From Hydrogenothermaceae bacterium (GTDB lineage Bacteria; Aquificota; Aquificia; Aquificales; Hydrogenothermaceae), in NCBI GenBank assembly GCA_026985705.1, contig JALSPY010000242.1:1-7909 (forward strand): 7,909 nt of DNA. Direction: 5' to 3'. The stretch's first letter is position 1. Each line of letters starts with the position of its first letter. Below are positions 1-6,210 of the stretch, piece after piece. A model generated the notes under the pieces. The model was not told where the DNA came from and did not search any database. It was given only the letters and a program-made list of their open reading frames with translations. The translations under genes were made by a program, and so were the position numbers.

Positions 1-147
1 CCCTCTTTCTAACATCTCTCTTGCACATTCAGAGTTTTTAGCTTCATCAAGGGAGTATATGGACAGTCCCCATATATTTGAGGCAAATATAAATAAAGAT
101 ATAAAAAAAATAGAAACAGAATAAAAGATTAATCTTCTTTTATTCAT
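1..147 (-). CDS. Partial ArnT/PMT-type glycosyltransferase, N-terminus only
   Basis: The 49 codons visible run from an ATG at 147 down to the window edge, so the gene is truncated by the window and not necessarily broken. The peptide begins with basic residues (MNKRR), followed by a hydrophobic segment at about residues 6-30 that should be the first membrane helix. Next comes YSLDEAKNSECAREMLERG, which matches the first-loop pattern of the ArnT/PMT (GT39/GT83-like) family, D-E-A-x-x-x-x-x-A-R-E-M-L-x-x-G; the Asp-Glu (residues 34-35) is the conserved acidic pair. Members are integral membrane enzymes that move sugars from polyprenyl-phosphate donors to lipid A, proteins or other acceptors; the substrate cannot be read from this fragment. 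The start lies two bases after the stop of the phosphatase gene (TAA-CA-ATG), so the two are probably co-transcribed and translationally coupled. The upstream Shine-Dalgarno is weak. The family call rests on one motif plus the membrane segment. Confidence 0.7.
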   Translation of the reverse strand, partial: MNKRRLIFYSVSIFFISLFIFASNIWGLSIYSLDEAKNSECAREMLERG

Positions 148-149
148 TG

Positions 150-941
150 TTATACTAAGTGTTTTTTAACTATTTTAATTAAAGCGTCATATATATTTTT
201 ACCACCGGCTACAACATTACCATCAAGCTCTTCCTTTCCTTCAAAGTTGGAAAATATACCACCAGCCTCTTTTATAAGCAAAACTCCTGCAGATATATCC
301 CAAACTGATAATTTCATCTCAAAAAATCCATCAAAAACTCCCTCAGCTGTCAATGCTAAATCAACTGCTGCCGCCCCCGGTCTCCTTACTGCAGAAAAGG
401 TTATCATAGCCTCTTTAAATGCCTTCAAGTACTTGTCTAACTCCTCTATATTTCTAAATGGAAAACCTGTTGATATAATTGCTCTGTCTATAGCTCTATT
501 TGAAACATATATTCTCTTACCATTTAGATATGCCCCTAAACCTTTCCCAGCCCAGTAAAGTTTATCAAACATAGGAAGATATATAGCTCCAGCTATTATA
601 TCGTCTTTCTTCTTTAATGCTACGGAAACGGCAAAAACTTCAAAACCATTTATATAATTTTTAGTTCCATCTAAAGGGTCAACTATCCACATATATTCGC
701 TATCTTTATTTCCAATAATTCCGTCTTCTTCTCCTAAAAAAGAATGATCTCTAAATTTAGATAGTATAAAGTCTCTAATTCTCTCCTCTGAAAGTTTATC
801 AACATATGTAACAAAATCTTTTTCAGATTTAAGCTCAATGTCATTATTTTTAATCTTTTTAAAGTTTTCCTTCAGAATGGCTCCACCTATTAAAGATGCT
901 TCCTTAGATACTTGAACGAATTCATCTATTAAATTTTTCAA
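150..941 (-). CDS. Inositol monophosphatase family protein (SuhB-like)
   Basis: This 263-residue protein has the full length of the Mg2+-dependent, Li+-sensitive inositol monophosphatase family, soluble enzymes that hydrolyse inositol phosphates and sometimes fructose-1,6-bisphosphate or NADP. Expected metal ligands are visible: Glu71 in LGEEDG, Asp88 and Asp91 in WIVDPLDGT (residues 85-93), and Asp215 in the C-terminal WDISAG motif, followed by EAGG (225-228). The start is a TTG at 941; a GGAG Shine-Dalgarno (949-952) sits seven bases upstream, and the next in-frame Met is residue 124, far too late. It follows the antiporter gene by 55 bases with no convincing terminator and precedes the glycosyltransferase by two bases, so it looks like the middle of an operon. 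Substrate cannot be settled from sequence: in thermophiles such proteins are often bifunctional IMPase/FBPase, and in proteobacteria SuhB also acts in rRNA transcription. Confidence 0.93.
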   Translation of the reverse strand: MKNLIDEFVQVSKEASLIGGAILKENFKKIKNNDIELKSEKDFVTYVDKLSEERIRDFILSKFRDHSFLGEEDGIIGNKDSEYMWIVDPLDGTKNYINGFEVFAVSVALKKKDDIIAGAIYLPMFDKLYWAGKGLGAYLNGKRIYVSNRAIDRAIISTGFPFRNIEELDKYLKAFKEAMITFSAVRRPGAAAVDLALTAEGVFDGFFEMKLSVWDISAGVLLIKEAGGIFSNFEGKEELDGNVVAGGKNIYDALIKIVKKHLV

Positions 942-948
942 TTTTTAT

Positions 949-952
949 CTCC
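949..952 (-). promoter_or_regulatory. Shine-Dalgarno that fixes a TTG start
   Basis: On the minus strand GGAG is followed by seven bases and then TTG at 941. No ATG lies in a usable position for the phosphatase, so this site decides its start codon. Confidence 0.75.
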
Positions 953-996
953 GGTAATTTTGTAATAATGAAAAATTATAAACAAAAAGACAAAAA

Positions 997-2181
997 CTAT
1001 TTAAACTTCTTTAAAAGAAATGGGGGAATTAATGTTGTTAATAAAACAATAAATATAACTATAGAGTATATTTCTCCACTGAAAACTTTTGCAGTCTTCC
1101 CAAATTCAGCAAATATAAGTCCAACTTCTCCCCGAGGTATCATTGATAATCCTATTTTTATCTTTTCCTTTAGTTGTAAGTTCCTAGTTAGGAATGCTCC
1201 TGCCAATTTACCAATTATTGCAACTATGAATATTACTATTGCAAGTATCCAAAGCTCAATAGATGATAGATTTATCTCTTTGATATTTATTGATAGACCT
1301 ACAGAAACAAAGAATATTGGGGCAAATAAGAAGATTATAGGCTCAACCTGTGTATGTATTCGCCTAGAAAATGCTTTTTTGTTCCTATCATTAAATTTAG
1401 GTAATTCAAAACTTTCAGATAACGCTAAACCTGCAACAAATGCTCCTAAAATTTCGGGTAAACCTGAGTAATGGGCAACTATAGAAAATAATAAAATAAA
1501 TGAAACAACTACTATTGGAATATATCCGGGTAATTTTATGTGATTTCTCTCAAATATATGAAGTACATGTCCCAAGATAGCTGCTATTACCGGAGCTATA
1601 ATTAAAAATAATAGCATAAAAGCTATAAGTTTAAATAAAGTAATAACCTCAATATTACCTTCCTTTATCAGCTCAACTAATGCTACTAAAACAACAACTC
1701 CAAGGATATCATCAAGAACAGCAGCACCTACTATTATTTGAGCCATCCTTGTTTTGTCTAAATTTAAATCTTTTAAAACTCTAAGAGATATACCTATACT
1801 CGTTGCCGTTAATGTCCCACCTATAAACAGGGACGTAAAGAAAGGTAGATTAAAGAGATAATAACTTACTAAAAAACCTAAAGCTAAAGGTATTAATGCT
1901 CCAAAGGTTGCAACTATAAAAGCATTTAAACCTTCAGCTTTCAGCTTCTTTATATCACTTTCAAAACCAACCTCAAATAGAAGTAGTATAACTCCAAGCT
2001 CTGCTAGTAATTTTAATGTTTCATTTAGCTCTACAATTCCTAAAAAGCTAGGTCCTAATATTAAACCTGCTAAAACTTCTCCAACTACAGCGGGAGCTCC
2101 AAGTTTAACAACTAATTCAGCAAAAATTCTTCCAACTATTAGAATTAACACTAGGTTTAAAGCTATCTCTTCAAAATGCAA
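997..2181 (-). CDS. CPA2-family Na+(K+)/H+ antiporter
   Basis: A 394-residue, highly hydrophobic protein with about a dozen membrane segments, matching the Na+/H+ exchanger domain of the CPA2 (KefB/NapA-type) family without the C-terminal RCK/TrkA-N domain found in Kef channels. The N-terminus carries the typical GAPAVVGEVLAGLILGP stretch (28-44). The family core is visible: TATS (124-127) and AAVLDDILG with the Asp157-Asp158 pair. That pair is the ion-binding diacid of electrogenic antiporters such as Thermus NapA. GKLAGA (Lys325) is at the position of the partner lysine, and PRGEVGLIFA lies at 349-358. The start is TTG at 2181, preceded directly by an in-frame TAA and by AAGGTG seven bases upstream. 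It is probably the first gene of the unit that continues into the phosphatase and glycosyltransferase. Likely role: pH and cation homeostasis at the inner membrane; the ion specificity is not readable. Confidence 0.93.
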   Translation of the reverse strand: MHFEEIALNLVLILIVGRIFAELVVKLGAPAVVGEVLAGLILGPSFLGIVELNETLKLLAELGVILLLFEVGFESDIKKLKAEGLNAFIVATFGALIPLALGFLVSYYLFNLPFFTSLFIGGTLTATSIGISLRVLKDLNLDKTRMAQIIVGAAVLDDILGVVVLVALVELIKEGNIEVITLFKLIAFMLLFLIIAPVIAAILGHVLHIFERNHIKLPGYIPIVVVSFILLFSIVAHYSGLPEILGAFVAGLALSESFELPKFNDRNKKAFSRRIHTQVEPIIFLFAPIFFVSVGLSINIKEINLSSIELWILAIVIFIVAIIGKLAGAFLTRNLQLKEKIKIGLSMIPRGEVGLIFAEFGKTAKVFSGEIYSIVIFIVLLTTLIPPFLLKKFK

Positions 2182-2188
2182 TTAAATA

Positions 2189-2194
2189 CACCTT
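2189..2194 (-). promoter_or_regulatory. Shine-Dalgarno for the antiporter TTG start
   Basis: AAGGTG on the minus strand lies seven bases before the TTG at 2181. The codon immediately upstream of that TTG is an in-frame TAA, so translation cannot begin earlier. Confidence 0.7.
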
Positions 2195-2210
2195 TAAGCT
2201 TTTATTTAAT

Positions 2211-2236
2211 TAAGAAAAATATACCATATTTTCTTA
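2211..2236. repeat. Imperfect inverted repeat, possible operator
   Basis: TAAGAAAAATAT, then ACC, then ATATTTTCTTA: the arms are reverse complements apart from one extra A in the left arm. There are no G-C pairs beyond one in each arm, so it would be a poor RNA hairpin and is better read as a possible protein-binding site. It lies 30-55 bases upstream of the antiporter start and 125-150 bases upstream of hcp. Confidence 0.35.
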
Positions 2237-2360
2237 CCTGGCTACTTATACTAGTAATTATCTTATAAAAAGTATATTATTATCTATGAATTTACTTTAT
2301 ATAAGTTTTATACTAACTTAGAAGGACCAGTCTATTTATATAAATTTTGGAGGTTTTAAA

Positions 2361-3785
2361 ATGGCAGTATTAAACGGAAATGGTAATGGTAATTCAAACG
2401 GAGTAAATTTACCATTCCTATGTTGGCAATGTGAAATGAGTGCTATCAATGGCTGTGGTTCTCATGGTGAAACTTTAGGTGTGTGTGGAAAAGAAGCTAC
2501 AAAAGCTCGCCTACAGGACATTATTACCTATGGATTAAGAGGTTTAGCCGCTTACAGAGAGCATGCTAGAGAGCTTATAGATACAAACAACCCTGAAGAG
2601 ATGGCTAGACTTTTAGAAATTGATGATGTAATGGCTGAGAGCCTTTATTTTACACTAACTAATGTTAACTTTAACTTTGAAGAGCATATCAAACAGCTAA
2701 TGAAAGTAGGAAATGCAGGAGTTAAAGTTATGAATTTATTATCTGATTTACATACTAAAGTCTTAGGAATACCAACTCCTGTTGAGGTTTCACAGAATAA
2801 AGCTGAAGGTAAAGGTATCTTAGTATCAGGTCATAACTTAGATATGTTAGAAAAACTTTTAAAGAGAATTGAGGAAAGGGGATTAAGTGATAAAATAAAT
2901 GTTTATACTCACTCTGAAATGCTACCAGCACATGGTTATCCAAATTTAAGAAAGTATAAGAACCTGAAGGGAAATATAGGAAAGTCTTGGTTTGACCAAA
3001 CGGATATTTTCTCTAGATGGAACGGGACAATTGTTGTGAATACTAACTGTATAGTTCCACCTGAAAAAAATTCTAAAGTTTTAAACTATATTGACAGACT
3101 TTACACATATAAGATTGTAGGTATAGAAGGTGCTAAAAAGATAGAAAATGATAATTTTGACCCATTAATAGACCATACTTTACAACTACCAGATATTGAA
3201 GGATTTGACAGTGATGAGAAAATTAAAACAGGACATCACTATAAAACTGTAATAGATGTTTATGGAGAGAAAATTTTAGATGCAATAAAGGAAGGGAAAC
3301 TAGAGAGAGTTTGGGTTATAGCTGGATGTGATGCTCCTGGTAGAAAGAGAGATTATTTCAGAGAGTTAGCTTTAGCTGTTCCAGAAAATCATATAATAAT
3401 AACAAGTAGCTGTGGTAAATTTAGATTTAACGATGTTGATTTTGGATATGTTCCTGATACAGATATACCTAGATATATAGATTTAGGTCAGTGTAATGAT
3501 AGTAATGGAGCGGTTCATATCGCTTTCACTGTTGCAAAAGCTTTAGGAATTGAAGATGTAAACAAACTTCCTGTTTCTATAGCTTTAATGTGGATGGAGC
3601 AGAAGGCGGTAATCATTTTACTCGCTCTTTTAAGTCTTGGAATAAAAGACATATATATAGGTCCAAGGGCTCCTCAATTTTTAAACGACGAGATATATAA
3701 TTTTCTAAAGGAAACCTTTAATCTTAAGGTTATAAGCGGAGATATATATAAGGATTTTGGTAAAGATTTAAAAGCAACTGTTTAA
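2361..3785 (+). CDS. hcp: Hybrid cluster protein, short (class III-like)
   Basis: Hcp is a cytoplasmic Fe-S/oxo protein, first called hydroxylamine reductase. In anaerobes it is now mainly linked to nitric oxide reduction, protein S-nitrosylation and nitrosative stress. All expected hybrid-cluster ligands can be placed: His158 (SGHNL), Glu186 (HSEMLPAHGYP), Cys230 (TNCIVPP), Cys323 (AGCD, the persulfide position), Cys351 (SCGK), Cys378 (GQCND) and Glu413 (MEQKA). The N-terminal cluster cysteines are 21, 24, 32 and 42. At 474 residues it is shorter than the roughly 550 of class I/II enzymes: sequence passes quickly from LTNVNFN (100-104 region) to GIPTP (136-140), so much of the second helical bundle is missing, as in class III enzymes of thermophiles. 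Two oddities are an Asn/Gly-rich tail at residues 5-14 and a nine-residue gap between Cys32 and Cys42. GGAGG precedes the ATG by seven bases. It appears monocistronic; no hcr reductase gene is adjacent. Confidence 0.95.
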   Translation: MAVLNGNGNGNSNGVNLPFLCWQCEMSAINGCGSHGETLGVCGKEATKARLQDIITYGLRGLAAYREHARELIDTNNPEEMARLLEIDDVMAESLYFTLTNVNFNFEEHIKQLMKVGNAGVKVMNLLSDLHTKVLGIPTPVEVSQNKAEGKGILVSGHNLDMLEKLLKRIEERGLSDKINVYTHSEMLPAHGYPNLRKYKNLKGNIGKSWFDQTDIFSRWNGTIVVNTNCIVPPEKNSKVLNYIDRLYTYKIVGIEGAKKIENDNFDPLIDHTLQLPDIEGFDSDEKIKTGHHYKTVIDVYGEKILDAIKEGKLERVWVIAGCDAPGRKRDYFRELALAVPENHIIITSSCGKFRFNDVDFGYVPDTDIPRYIDLGQCNDSNGAVHIAFTVAKALGIEDVNKLPVSIALMWMEQKAVIILLALLSLGIKDIYIGPRAPQFLNDEIYNFLKETFNLKVISGDIYKDFGKDLKATV

Positions 3786-3801
3786 TAATCTTTAATTTTG
3801 G

Positions 3802-3820
3802 AGGGCTTTTGCCCTTTTTT
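3802..3820 (+). terminator. Intrinsic terminator of hcp
   Basis: A five-base-pair stem AGGGC/GCCCT with a TTTT loop is followed by a T-run (3815-3820, then ATTTTT). It begins 17 bases after the hcp stop codon. The T-tract is only on the plus-strand side, so it serves hcp; read from the opposite strand the hairpin is followed by CCAAAA and would be a weak terminator for the convergent regulator gene, whose stop codon overlaps the T-run. Confidence 0.85.
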
Positions 3821-5426
3821 ATTTTTCTAAATTTAATTCTTTTATTTTTCTCCATAAAGTAGTTCTGTGAATACCTAATATTTTAGCAGCCTTTGATTTA
3901 TTCCAATTTGCCTTTATTAATGCTTCCAGTATTTTTTCTCTTTCGGAAGGATGTTTTTTTTGAAAAAAATACTTATCTTTTTGTTCTTTTAAGCTTTTAT
4001 TAGGTCTAGAAAATATTTCTTCTGGTAAATGTTCTAGCTCTATAAATTTTTTATCACATATAATAACAGCCCTTTCTATAATATTTTCTAACTCCCTAAT
4101 ATTTCCCGGAAATTCATAATTTAGTAAAACTTTCATAACTTCAGGAGATACACCTTCTATATGGCGGTTATATTCAGCTGAAAATTTATTTACAAAATAT
4201 TTTATTAGATAAGGAATATCTTCCCTTCTTTCTCTTAAAGGAGGAATTTTTAAAGAGACTACCTTTAATCTATAGTATAAATCTTCTCTAAACTTTCCTT
4301 CTCTTATGAGTTGTTCTAAATCTTTATTCGTTGCAGATATAATTCTTATATTAACTTTTCTGACTTTTACGTCTCCCAACCTTTCAAACTCTTTTTCTTG
4401 AATTAGATGAAGAAGTTTAGACTGTAAATATAAAGGCATATCTCCTATTTCATCTAAAAATAGGGTCCCTCCATCTGCAAGCTCAACTTTACCGGGCTTA
4501 TCTCTGGTCGCTCCAGTGAAAGCTCCCTTTACATATCCAAAAAGCTCACTTTCCAAAAGATTTTCAGGTATTGAGGCACAGTTTATTTTTATAAAAGGTT
4601 TATTTCTCCTTGAGGATAATGTGTGAATATACTTTGCTAGAATATTTTTCCCTGTTCCTGTTTCTCCTTCTATAAGGATAGATGCATTTGTATCTGCTAC
4701 AGTTTTTGCAATATCCAATATTTTTAAAAATTTAGGATTTTTAGTTATAATTCTTCCTTTAGTTTCTGCATTCATTAAACATTCAGGTAGAACGTAAAAA
4801 GATAAAACTTCACCATCACCTTCTTTTAATTTTGTCCTTAGAAAGGATACTTTTAATTTATTAGATGCTGGAGTTTCTATAATTATATCTGTTCTTTCAT
4901 TTTCAGATGGTAATTTTTCGTATGGAATACCTAGAAGTAGCTCTATATTCATTCCTGTAATATCATCTATCTCTCTACAAACTATATTTTTTGCATTTTC
5001 ATTGTAATGAATAACATTACCAGTTTTATCTATAACGATTATTGCATCTACAACAGAGTTTAATATAACCTCAGCAAATTCTTTTTCCCTTTTTAATTCT
5101 TTAATAGATTTTACTAGCTCAGTGTTTTCTTTAAACTCCTCTATAACTCCTAAAAACTCCCCATTTTCATCAAAAACTGGTGTAATAGTATGACAAACAT
5201 TTTTATCACAACAGGAAAGTTTTTCATCAAATAGATTAATAGCTTTATGATTTTCTTTTAATTTATCCATAGGACAGTTTCTACAGATGGAAAACATATT
5301 TTCACAACTATCATCTATATTTCTTTTTATAAACTTTTTAGCTAACTTGTTTATAAACTTAATTTTTTTATCTTTAGATATAAAGATAACTCCTGAATTT
5401 ATGTTGTTTAAAATATCTAAATACAT
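3819..5426 (-). CDS. PAS-domain sigma-54-dependent activator (bEBP)
   Basis: A 535-residue activator of sigma-54 RNA polymerase. Residues 1 to about 100 form a PAS-like sensor with six cysteines (41, 48, 51, 72, 73, 78) including CRNCP. Residues about 113-215 look like a second PAS domain (SVVDAIIVIDKTGNVIHYN), with a short coiled linker (101-115) between the two. The AAA+ domain follows (about 224-460): Walker A GETGTGK (254-260), GAFTGA sigma-54 contact loop (301-306), Walker B TLFLDE (321-326), arginine-finger region FREDLYYRL (379-387) and sensor II GNIREL (441-446). The C-terminus (about 494-535) is a Fis-type helix-turn-helix, SKAAKILGIHRTTLWRKIKEL. There is no phosphoreceiver domain, so control is probably by direct sensing through PAS. 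It is the last gene of the DUF2173 operon, starting four bases after the SCP2-like stop. It is the natural candidate activator of that operon's own sigma-54 promoter. The signal is unknown. Confidence 0.95.
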   Translation of the reverse strand: MYLDILNNINSGVIFISKDKKIKFINKLAKKFIKRNIDDSCENMFSICRNCPMDKLKENHKAINLFDEKLSCCDKNVCHTITPVFDENGEFLGVIEEFKENTELVKSIKELKREKEFAEVILNSVVDAIIVIDKTGNVIHYNENAKNIVCREIDDITGMNIELLLGIPYEKLPSENERTDIIIETPASNKLKVSFLRTKLKEGDGEVLSFYVLPECLMNAETKGRIITKNPKFLKILDIAKTVADTNASILIEGETGTGKNILAKYIHTLSSRRNKPFIKINCASIPENLLESELFGYVKGAFTGATRDKPGKVELADGGTLFLDEIGDMPLYLQSKLLHLIQEKEFERLGDVKVRKVNIRIISATNKDLEQLIREGKFREDLYYRLKVVSLKIPPLRERREDIPYLIKYFVNKFSAEYNRHIEGVSPEVMKVLLNYEFPGNIRELENIIERAVIICDKKFIELEHLPEEIFSRPNKSLKEQKDKYFFQKKHPSEREKILEALIKANWNKSKAAKILGIHRTTLWRKIKELNLEK

Positions 5427-5430
5427 ATCT

Positions 5431-5811
5431 CTACCATTCAGTTGGAATTTTTCCCATCATTCTTAAACTTTCTTCAAATGGAGACATATACTTCATTGCC
5501 TTAATCATAGAGCCTTTAAAGTTTAACTTTTTTGTTAACATTGCAGCTTTTGGACCCATTTGTCCAGTGGCTAAAATTTTCCAGTTATCAAGTGTAGCCC
5601 ACATTTCAAAATCATATTTACTATCGTCGGCTAATCCATAATTAACAACTTCACCGTTTTTAACTTCTATAAAAACCGGTGGTTGATTGCTATCTTGAAT
5701 ATAATACTTAATTTTAGCAGAAAAACTTTTTAAATCGTTTTTTAGTTTCTCATTTTTATTCCACTCTTCACTGTATAACTTAATCCATTCTTCAGTTAAA
5801 AATTTTGCCAT
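5431..5811 (-). CDS. SCP2 sterol-carrier-like domain protein
   Basis: A 126-residue, single-domain soluble protein resembling the SCP2 (sterol carrier protein 2) fold family, whose members form a hydrophobic tunnel that binds lipids or other apolar ligands. Recognisable features are the N-terminal helix EEWIKLYSEEWNKNEKL (7-23), the central FEMWATLDNWKILATGQMGP stretch (68-87), and the C-terminal KLNFKGSMIKAMKYMSPFEE (95-114), which matches the family's 'gklkikGd...amkl...f' ending. No signal peptide or membrane segment is visible, so a cytoplasmic role is expected. AGGAG lies seven bases before the ATG. It is separated by 57 bases from the second DUF2173 gene and by four from the activator gene. 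In bacteria such small SCP2 proteins have no agreed function; here the company suggests a ligand carrier or accessory protein of the DUF2173 system, which is inference. Confidence 0.8.
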   Translation of the reverse strand: MAKFLTEEWIKLYSEEWNKNEKLKNDLKSFSAKIKYYIQDSNQPPVFIEVKNGEVVNYGLADDSKYDFEMWATLDNWKILATGQMGPKAAMLTKKLNFKGSMIKAMKYMSPFEESLRMMGKIPTEW

Positions 5812-5861
5812 TATGTTTCTCCTTTTAAAGAATTTTTAATAAAAAAGAAAAAGGAAGGCAA

Positions 5862-5874
5862 CAGTTTTCTACTG
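5862..5874 (-). other. Weak hairpin plus pyrimidine tract inside operon
   Basis: CAGT-AGAAA-ACTG on the minus strand overlaps the stop codon of the second DUF2173 gene and is followed by a pyrimidine-rich run (TTGCCTTCCTTTTTCTTTTTT is spread over 5841-5861). A four-pair stem is weak, but the arrangement could act as a partial terminator or mRNA processing point that lowers expression of the SCP2-like and activator genes relative to the DUF2173 pair. Confidence 0.25.
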
Positions 5875-6195
5875 ATTTAGTAATGCTTTGAAAACTTCGT
5901 TAAAAGATGCTTCTCCATTCTTAACAAATACTCCTACATTTCCAGCAACACATACTGAATATTTAGGACCAGCTAAAGCCCAACCTTTTAATGGAACCCA
6001 TTCTTGACCTGAAAATGCTGTATAACCTTCTGTTTGCATTGTAGCCATTGCGTTATTAGCCCAACACATTTTAGCAGCCATAGCTGCTTCTTCCTCTGTA
6101 ATATCTCCTTCAAATGCAACTAGATTTCCATTTTCATCAAATTCTCCAGCTGCAAAAACACCTTTAATCTCTAAAAGTTTTTTTAAGTCTGCCAT
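5869..6195 (-). CDS. DUF2173-type protein, second paralogue
   Basis: A 108-residue soluble protein of the uncharacterised DUF2173 type. It is about 48% identical (my hand alignment, 51 of 107 positions with one gap) to the gene just upstream. Shared blocks are AAG-x-FDE-x-GNL (15-25), GDI (30-32), MQ-x-x-G-x-x-A-x-SG (53-63) and KYxxCxAGNVGVFV (78-91), which includes a shared cysteine (Cys82 here). The N-terminal pattern of a short helix, G-V-F-A-A-G-x-F-D-E-x-G-N-L then a long Ala/Met-rich helix is reminiscent of Roadblock/LC7 folds; that is inference. Differences from the partner are a Trp/Cys pair (MCWANNA, 43-49), WVPLKGW (66-72) and a one-residue deletion after Gln64-Glu65. AAGGAGG (6204-6210) stands eight bases before the ATG, and a second purine block abuts it, so translation should be strong. 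No function is known to me. Confidence 0.88.
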   Translation of the reverse strand: MADLKKLLEIKGVFAAGEFDENGNLVAFEGDITEEEAAMAAKMCWANNAMATMQTEGYTAFSGQEWVPLKGWALAGPKYSVCVAGNVGVFVKNGEASFNEVFKALLNQ

Positions 6196-6203
6196 CTCCT
6201 CTC

Positions 6204-6210
6204 CCTCCTT
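6204..6210 (-). promoter_or_regulatory. Very strong Shine-Dalgarno of second DUF2173 gene
   Basis: AAGGAGG followed eight bases later by ATG at 6195. The whole 15-base gap between the two DUF2173 genes is purine-only on the minus strand, beginning right after the TAA of the first gene, so the pair should be translated together at high level. Confidence 0.8.

Larger units (their letters stand above)
2182..2360. promoter_or_regulatory. Divergent antiporter/hcp intergenic region
   Basis: These 179 bases lie between two divergently transcribed genes and must hold both promoters. For hcp, TATACT at 2309-2314 is a good -10; 17 bases upstream, ATGAAT (2286-2291) is only a weak -35. This would give a leader of about 40 bases ending in GGAGG (2349-2353), seven bases before the ATG at 2361. 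No convincing promoter was found for the antiporter side. I looked for a sigma-54 element and found none with the GG-N10-GC geometry. An AT-rich inverted repeat at 2211-2236 is listed separately. Confidence 0.5.

Noticed and set aside
247..558. Open frame on the plus strand opposite the phosphatase gene
   Set aside because: It has no Shine-Dalgarno and a Pro/Ser-rich translation with no family resemblance. It lies wholly antisense to a gene with all catalytic motifs.
968..1471. 167-codon open frame on the plus strand opposite the antiporter
   Set aside because: The translation is low in recognisable structure and is the antisense of membrane-helix codons; the minus-strand antiporter explains the region fully.
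2239..2254. Possible sigma-54 promoter upstream of hcp (TGGCTAC...)
   Set aside because: GG at 2240-2241 is followed ten bases later by TA instead of the required GC.
2755..2943. 62-codon open frame on the minus strand inside hcp
   Set aside because: It lies within a conserved Hcp region and has no ribosome site or family features.
3802..3815. Bidirectional terminator between hcp and the activator gene
   Set aside because: The T-tract follows the stem only on the plus strand; on the minus strand the stem is followed by CCAAAATTAAAG, so efficient termination of the activator gene is not supported.
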